Assembly (NCBI GenBank): GCA_947626265.1
Contig: CANQRM010000021.1
Location: forward strand, 1 to 52,071
Direction of reading: 5' to 3'
Length of the DNA: 52,071 nt
Source: an uncultured Oscillospiraceae bacterium
GTDB lineage: Bacteria; Bacillota; Clostridia; Oscillospirales; Oscillospiraceae
The notes below the pieces were generated by a model, which saw only the letters and a program-made list of their open reading frames with translations, was not told the DNA's origin and ran no database searches. A program made the position numbers and the translations under genes. The first letter of the stretch is position 1, and each line of letters opens with the position of its first letter. Shown in pieces: positions 48,386 through 52,071 of the stretch.

Positions 48386-49903
48386 ATGGAACTGTCCGAC
48401 GCAAGGCGCATGAAGGCCGCTGACGAGGCGGCCATCCATGGCCGGGGCATCCCCTCTCTGAAGCTAATGGAGACGGCGGCGGGCCATGTGGCCCGGGCCG
48501 CGGCGGAGCTGGCGGGAAAGCGGAAGAGCGCCGTCATATTCTGCGGCCATGGCAACAACGGCGGCGACGGCATCGCGGCCGCCCGCATCCTGATGGATAT
48601 GGGCTTTTCTGTGCGGTGCCTTCTGGTGGGCAGCCGGGAGAAGATGACCGAGGACGCCCGGAGCATGGAGCGGGAGCTCCAGTCCGCCGGGGGCGCATTG
48701 GAGGACTTCGACCCGGAAGACAACGCGCTGGCGCATGAGCTGAAGAACTCCGGGGTGATCGTGGACGCCCTCTTCGGCATTGGCCTGAAGCGCCCCCTGG
48801 AGGGGGCGGCGCTGGCGGCGGTGCGGGCCATGAACGGCGCGGGCCGGCCCATCGTGTCGGCGGACATCCCCAGCGGCGTGTCGGCGGATACCGGCGCGGT
48901 GCTGGGCGAGGCGGTGAAGGCCGCCTGCACCGTGACCTTCTCTATGGCCAAGCCCGGCCACTTCGCGGAGCCGGGGTGCGTCTATCGCGGGGAGCTTCGG
49001 GTGTGCGACATCGGCATCCCTGCCGATATACTGGAAAAGGCGGGCTGCGGGGTCTACGCCATCCATGGGGAGGACCTGGCCCTGCCCGAGCGGTCCCCCC
49101 TGAGCCACAAGGGCGACTACGGAAAGCTCCTCGTCGCCGCGGGCAGCGTGGGCTATACGGGGGCGGCATGCCTCTGTGCCCGGGCCGCGGTCCGGGGCGG
49201 GGCGGGACTGGTCTATCTGGCCGTCCCGGCGGATATATATGAGATAGAGGCGGGCAAGCTGGACGAGGCCATGGTCCTGCCCCTGGCGGGCAATGAGACA
49301 GGCCGGTTTTCCCAGGAGGCGATACCTGCGCTGGAGGAAAAGCTCAACGGCTGCGACGTGTGCGTGATCGGTCCCGGCTTGGGCCGGGATGAGGACACGG
49401 CGGCGGTGGCGGCGGCGGTACTGAAAGCCGCGGGCGGCCCCGTTGTGGCCGACGCGGACGCCCTCTGGGCCATTGCCGGCGCGCCGGAGCTCCTGAGCCA
49501 GGCGGCGGGGCCGGTGGTGCTGACGCCCCATGAGGGGGAGTTTGCCCGGCTCTTAGGCCGGCCGGTGGAAGACCGCCTCACCGACGCCCTTACATACGCC
49601 GCGGAGCATCGGTGCGCGGTGGTGCTGAAGGGCCACCGGACCATATGCGCCTTCCCCGACGGCAAGGCCTACATCATCGACGCCGGGAACCCCGGCATGG
49701 CCACCGGCGGCACGGGGGACGTGCTGGCGGGGCTCATCGGGGCCTTGCTCGGCCAGATGCCCGCCCGGCGGGCGGTGGTGACGGCCTGCTGGCTCCACGC
49801 CCGGGCCGGGGACCTGGCCGCGGAGAAGCTGGGCCAGTACGCCCTGCAGGCGGGGGACCTGATAGACTTCCTGCCCCAGGCGGAAATGGAGATCACACGA
49901 TAA
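48386..49903 (+). CDS. nnrD: Bifunctional NAD(P)H-hydrate epimerase / ADP-dependent dehydratase
   Basis: Repairs hydrated NAD(P)H. The N-terminal epimerase domain (about 1-210, NnrE/YjeF_N) has CGHGNNGGDGIAAAR, ALFGIGL and SADIPSGV. The C-terminal ribokinase-like dehydratase domain (about 225-500, NnrD/CARKD) has KGDYGKLLVAAGS, GPGLGRDEDT, LTPHEGEFARL and the catalytic GNPGMATGGTGDVLAG. The length of 505 matches fused bacterial forms. AGGAGGTG precedes ATG 48386. It leads the lipoprotein-alr-mazF cluster; acpS, often next to it, is absent. Confidence 0.95.
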   Translation: MELSDARRMKAADEAAIHGRGIPSLKLMETAAGHVARAAAELAGKRKSAVIFCGHGNNGGDGIAAARILMDMGFSVRCLLVGSREKMTEDARSMERELQSAGGALEDFDPEDNALAHELKNSGVIVDALFGIGLKRPLEGAALAAVRAMNGAGRPIVSADIPSGVSADTGAVLGEAVKAACTVTFSMAKPGHFAEPGCVYRGELRVCDIGIPADILEKAGCGVYAIHGEDLALPERSPLSHKGDYGKLLVAAGSVGYTGAACLCARAAVRGGAGLVYLAVPADIYEIEAGKLDEAMVLPLAGNETGRFSQEAIPALEEKLNGCDVCVIGPGLGRDEDTAAVAAAVLKAAGGPVVADADALWAIAGAPELLSQAAGPVVLTPHEGEFARLLGRPVEDRLTDALTYAAEHRCAVVLKGHRTICAFPDGKAYIIDAGNPGMATGGTGDVLAGLIGALLGQMPARRAVVTACWLHARAGDLAAEKLGQYALQAGDLIDFLPQAEMEITR

Positions 49904-49913
49904 GGAGCATTGC

Positions 49914-50474
49914 ATGCGGAAACGGTTTCTTTCCGCACTGATGATGACCCTCCTGCTGCTGCCGGGCTGCGGCGGCCGGGAGGCACGGATGGAAAAGGCC
50001 TTCGGGAGCCTGCGAAGCGCCGTGACGGCGGCAACGAGCATCACCTTCCGGGCGTCCATGACGGCAGACAGAGGCGACACGGCGGAGCAGTACGTGCTGG
50101 GCGCGGCCTGTGACGGGCAGAAGACAGAGATAGAAATACTCTCTCCGGCGCTGCTGGCCGGGGTGAAGGCGTCGGCCAGACGGGGCGAAACGGACCTTGC
50201 CTACGAGGGCGTCATACTGGGCGCGGGGCCTCTGGACAAGGAGGGGACCACGCCGGTCAGCGCCATCCCGGTGATGCTGGACGCGCTGGCAAGCGCCTAT
50301 GTGGAGCTTTTGTGGCGGGACGGGGACTTTCTGGCCGCCCGGCTCTACGTGGGGGAGAGCTCCGTGCTGACGGTGTGGCTGGATAAGGACACCATGACCC
50401 CCCAGGCGGCGGAGATCGCCGCGGACGGGCGGACGGTGGTGACCATGCTCATATCGGACTGGCAATTGCGCTAG
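49914..50474 (+). CDS. Conserved-context lipoprotein of unknown function
   Basis: A 186-residue protein with a short signal peptide and lipobox LLPGC (Cys at about residue 19), so it is probably anchored to the outer face of the membrane. The rest is predicted beta-rich (TSITFRASMTA, TEIEILSPALLAGVKA, LTVWLDKDTMTPQAAEIA), reminiscent of LolA/LppX-like half-barrels, but I do not recognise a family with confidence. It lies ten bases after nnrD and 27 before alr. Confidence 0.75.
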   Translation: MRKRFLSALMMTLLLLPGCGGREARMEKAFGSLRSAVTAATSITFRASMTADRGDTAEQYVLGAACDGQKTEIEILSPALLAGVKASARRGETDLAYEGVILGAGPLDKEGTTPVSAIPVMLDALASAYVELLWRDGDFLAARLYVGESSVLTVWLDKDTMTPQAAEIAADGRTVVTMLISDWQLR

Positions 50475-50501
50475 TCATTTGCATACAAAGGAGAAAGAGA
50501 C

Positions 50502-51623
50502 ATGACGGACGAGACAAAGAGAACATGGGCGGAGATAGACCTGGGGGCCATTGAGCACAACTACCGGGCCATGCGGGCAAAGCTGGCTCCCGGCACCCGA
50601 TACATGGGCATCGTGAAGGCCAACGCCTACGGCCACGGGGCCGTGCAGGTATCCCGGCTGCTGGCGGGGCTGGGGTGCGAGTATCTGGCGGTGGCCTGCC
50701 TGGACGAGGCCATGGAGCTGCGCCGGGCGGGCATCAAGCTGCCCATCCTCATTTTGGGCTATACGCCGCCCCAGTATGCCCAAGTGCTGGCGGAGAACGC
50801 TATCACCCAGGCGGTGGGGAGCCTGGACGTGGCCCAGGCGCTGAACGATGAATTGGCCGGCACAGGTATGACCTTGAAGGTCCACTTCAAGCTGGAGACC
50901 GGCATGGGCCGCACCGGCTTCCGTGCCTACGGCGAGGCGGCTCTGGACCAGGCCGCGGCGGCCATGGCCCTGCCAAATCTTGTGCCCGAAGGGGTGTTCA
51001 CCCACTTCTGCGTCTCCGACGGGGACGAGACCGTCCGGGATTTCACATGGACCCAGCTGGAGCGGTTCAGGGCCGGTTTCCAGGCCGTGGAGGCCCAGGC
51101 GGGGAAGAAATTTGAGATACACCACTGCACCAACTCCGGGGCCATGATCGCCTTCCCGGAGACCTATATGGACATGGTCCGGCCCGGCGTGGCGCTGTAC
51201 GGCGTCTATCCCGGGCCCGATAAGGGGGACCTGGACCTGGTCCCCGCCATGAGCCTAAAGAGCCGGGTGGCCTACGTGGAGAAGCATGAGCCGGGGGACA
51301 CCATCAGCTACGGCCGCACCTTCACCGTGGAAAAGCCCAGCTCTATCGCCGTGCTGCCCATCGGCTACGCCGACGGCCTGCATCGGGCCCTCTCCAACAA
51401 GCTCACCGTGGACATCGACGGCAAGAAGGTCCGGCAGGTGGGCCGCATCTGCATGGATATGTGCATGCTGGACGTGACCGGCCAGGACGTGAAGAGCGGC
51501 GACGTGGCGGAGATATTCGGCAAGGTCATGCCCGCGGGAGATGTGGCGGACCTGGCCGGGACGATCCACTATGAGCTCTTCTGCGCCGTGAGCCCCCGGG
51601 TGCCCCGCATCTACGTGCAGTAA
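50502..51623 (+). CDS. alr: Alanine racemase
   Basis: PLP enzyme making D-alanine for peptidoglycan, 373 residues. Lys39 in VKANAYGHG binds PLP, and the second catalytic base is the Tyr of TISYGRTF. RTGFR, HCTNSGA, DMVRPGVALYG and the QVGRICMDM segment are conserved. AAAGGAG precedes the ATG. In Firmicutes alr is typically followed by ndoAI-ndoA; here only the toxin gene follows. Confidence 0.97.
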   Translation: MTDETKRTWAEIDLGAIEHNYRAMRAKLAPGTRYMGIVKANAYGHGAVQVSRLLAGLGCEYLAVACLDEAMELRRAGIKLPILILGYTPPQYAQVLAENAITQAVGSLDVAQALNDELAGTGMTLKVHFKLETGMGRTGFRAYGEAALDQAAAAMALPNLVPEGVFTHFCVSDGDETVRDFTWTQLERFRAGFQAVEAQAGKKFEIHHCTNSGAMIAFPETYMDMVRPGVALYGVYPGPDKGDLDLVPAMSLKSRVAYVEKHEPGDTISYGRTFTVEKPSSIAVLPIGYADGLHRALSNKLTVDIDGKKVRQVGRICMDMCMLDVTGQDVKSGDVAEIFGKVMPAGDVADLAGTIHYELFCAVSPRVPRIYVQ

Positions 51624-51664
51624 GTATAAAAATCGCGCCTTCGTGGGAGAATAGAAGCATGTCC

Positions 51665-51679
51665 GTACATAGAATGTAC
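51665..51679 (+). promoter_or_regulatory. UACAU-containing hairpin in the mazF leader
   Basis: GTACAT and ATGTAC form a perfect 6-bp hairpin with loop AGA, 29 bases before the mazF ATG. It contains TACAT (51666-51670), the RNA sequence cut by Bacillus-type MazF. Possible feedback cleavage of the mRNA is discussed under findings. Confidence 0.45.
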
Positions 51680-51708
51680 CGGGCGACTCTTTCACGGAAG
51701 GTGCTCAC

Positions 51709-52071
51709 ATGACAAATCCGGTCCGACGCGGAGACATCTACTACGCCGACTTAAGCCCCGTCGTGGGCTCGGAGCAGGGCGGCCTGCGCCCGGTGCTCAT
51801 CATACAAAACGACACCGGCAACCGCCACAGCCCCACGGTGATCGCCGCGGCCATCACCTCCCAGGTGGGGAAGGCCCGGCTGCCCACCCACATCGAGATA
51901 CAGGCCCCGGACAGCGGCCTTACCCGGGACAGCGTGATACTCCTGGAGCAGATACGCACCCTGGACAAATCCCGCCTGCGGGAGCGGATGGGAAAGCTGT
52001 CCGGCCCCACCATGACCAAGGTGGACGACGCCATCGCCGTCAGCTTCGGCCTGAACCAGTCTCTGTCGTAA
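51709..52071 (+). CDS. mazF: MazF/PemK-family endoribonuclease toxin (NdoA-like)
   Basis: Sequence-specific mRNA interferase of 120 residues. The family motifs are [20 protein letters not shown] with RPVLIIQND, the TVIAAAITS strand, LPTHIEI, and [17 protein letters not shown], as in Bacillus NdoA. GGAAGGTG precedes ATG 51709. There is no antitoxin gene in the 85-base gap after alr, where ndoAI normally sits. The stop codon TAA occupies the last three bases of the window, so the ORF is complete. Confidence 0.93.
   Translation: MTNPVRRGDIYYADLSPVVGSEQGGLRPVLIIQNDTGNRHSPTVIAAAITSQVGKARLPTHIEIQAPDSGLTRDSVILLEQIRTLDKSRLRERMGKLSGPTMTKVDDAIAVSFGLNQSLS

Overview
The window reads as chromosome of a GC-rich, endospore-forming gut-type anaerobe of the Clostridia, most like Oscillospirales/Oscillospiraceae. 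The reasons are the Firmicute order phoH-ybeY-era-yqzL-recO-mutS2, the sporulation genes ylbJ and yqfC-yqfD, Shine-Dalgarno starts with frequent 4-base ATGA overlaps, SLH- and sortase-type surface proteins, and consensus sigma-A promoters. No rRNA, CRISPR array or insertion sequence was seen.

Region 1 (1-2560) is a compositional island. A small TTG-start ORF typical of conjugative elements is followed by an AT-rich operon on the minus strand: higB, a HigA antitoxin fused to an ImmA/IrrE-type metallopeptidase, and an unrecognised 239-residue protein. A sigma-A promoter and a perfect 17-bp palindrome drive it. A tRNA-Leu(CAG) gene closes the island, with its 3' end facing it. Next (2944-3450) come two small genes whose products share a 15-residue double-glycine leader but have unrelated Cys-rich cores.

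Region 2 (3.6-14 kb) is carbohydrate-acid catabolism: a GPH-family sugar symporter and a membrane-anchored alpha/beta hydrolase, then uxuA-uxuB (mannonate dehydratase, fructuronate reductase) divergent from a tripartite tricarboxylate transporter (tctC-tctB-tctA), then eda (KDPG aldolase), a 45-residue ORF and an AraC-type regulator. This suggests uptake of a uronate or aldonate and conversion through fructuronate, mannonate and KDG to KDPG. KDG kinase and uronate isomerase are not in the window.

Region 3 (14-20 kb) has a cobalamin riboswitch with a terminator platform controlling a DUF4430 protein and an ECF S component, a probable B12 uptake unit. It is followed by rlmD, a secreted GH25 lysozyme with three SLH repeats, and a CapA-like protein.

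Region 4 (20-32 kb) is a housekeeping and sporulation block: ylbJ, yqfC-yqfD-phoH-ybeY-era-yqzL-recO-mutS2 (mostly overlapping), ptsH, then uvrC-rsmD-coaD and a coiled-coil protein.

Region 5 (32-52 kb) is mixed: an ECF sigma factor with a large single-pass partner; gluQ-galK-galT on the minus strand; pgsA; a secreted M3 peptidase divergent from a MATE exporter; a 928-residue sortase-type surface protein with InlB-type and X2-like repeats; an orphan family-5 binding lipoprotein; a class I aminotransferase; an orphan ireB; and nnrD-lipoprotein-alr-mazF. The mazF stop codon is the last codon of the window.

Functions are assigned from recognised motifs and gene order, without database searches. 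Promoters and terminators were read by eye.
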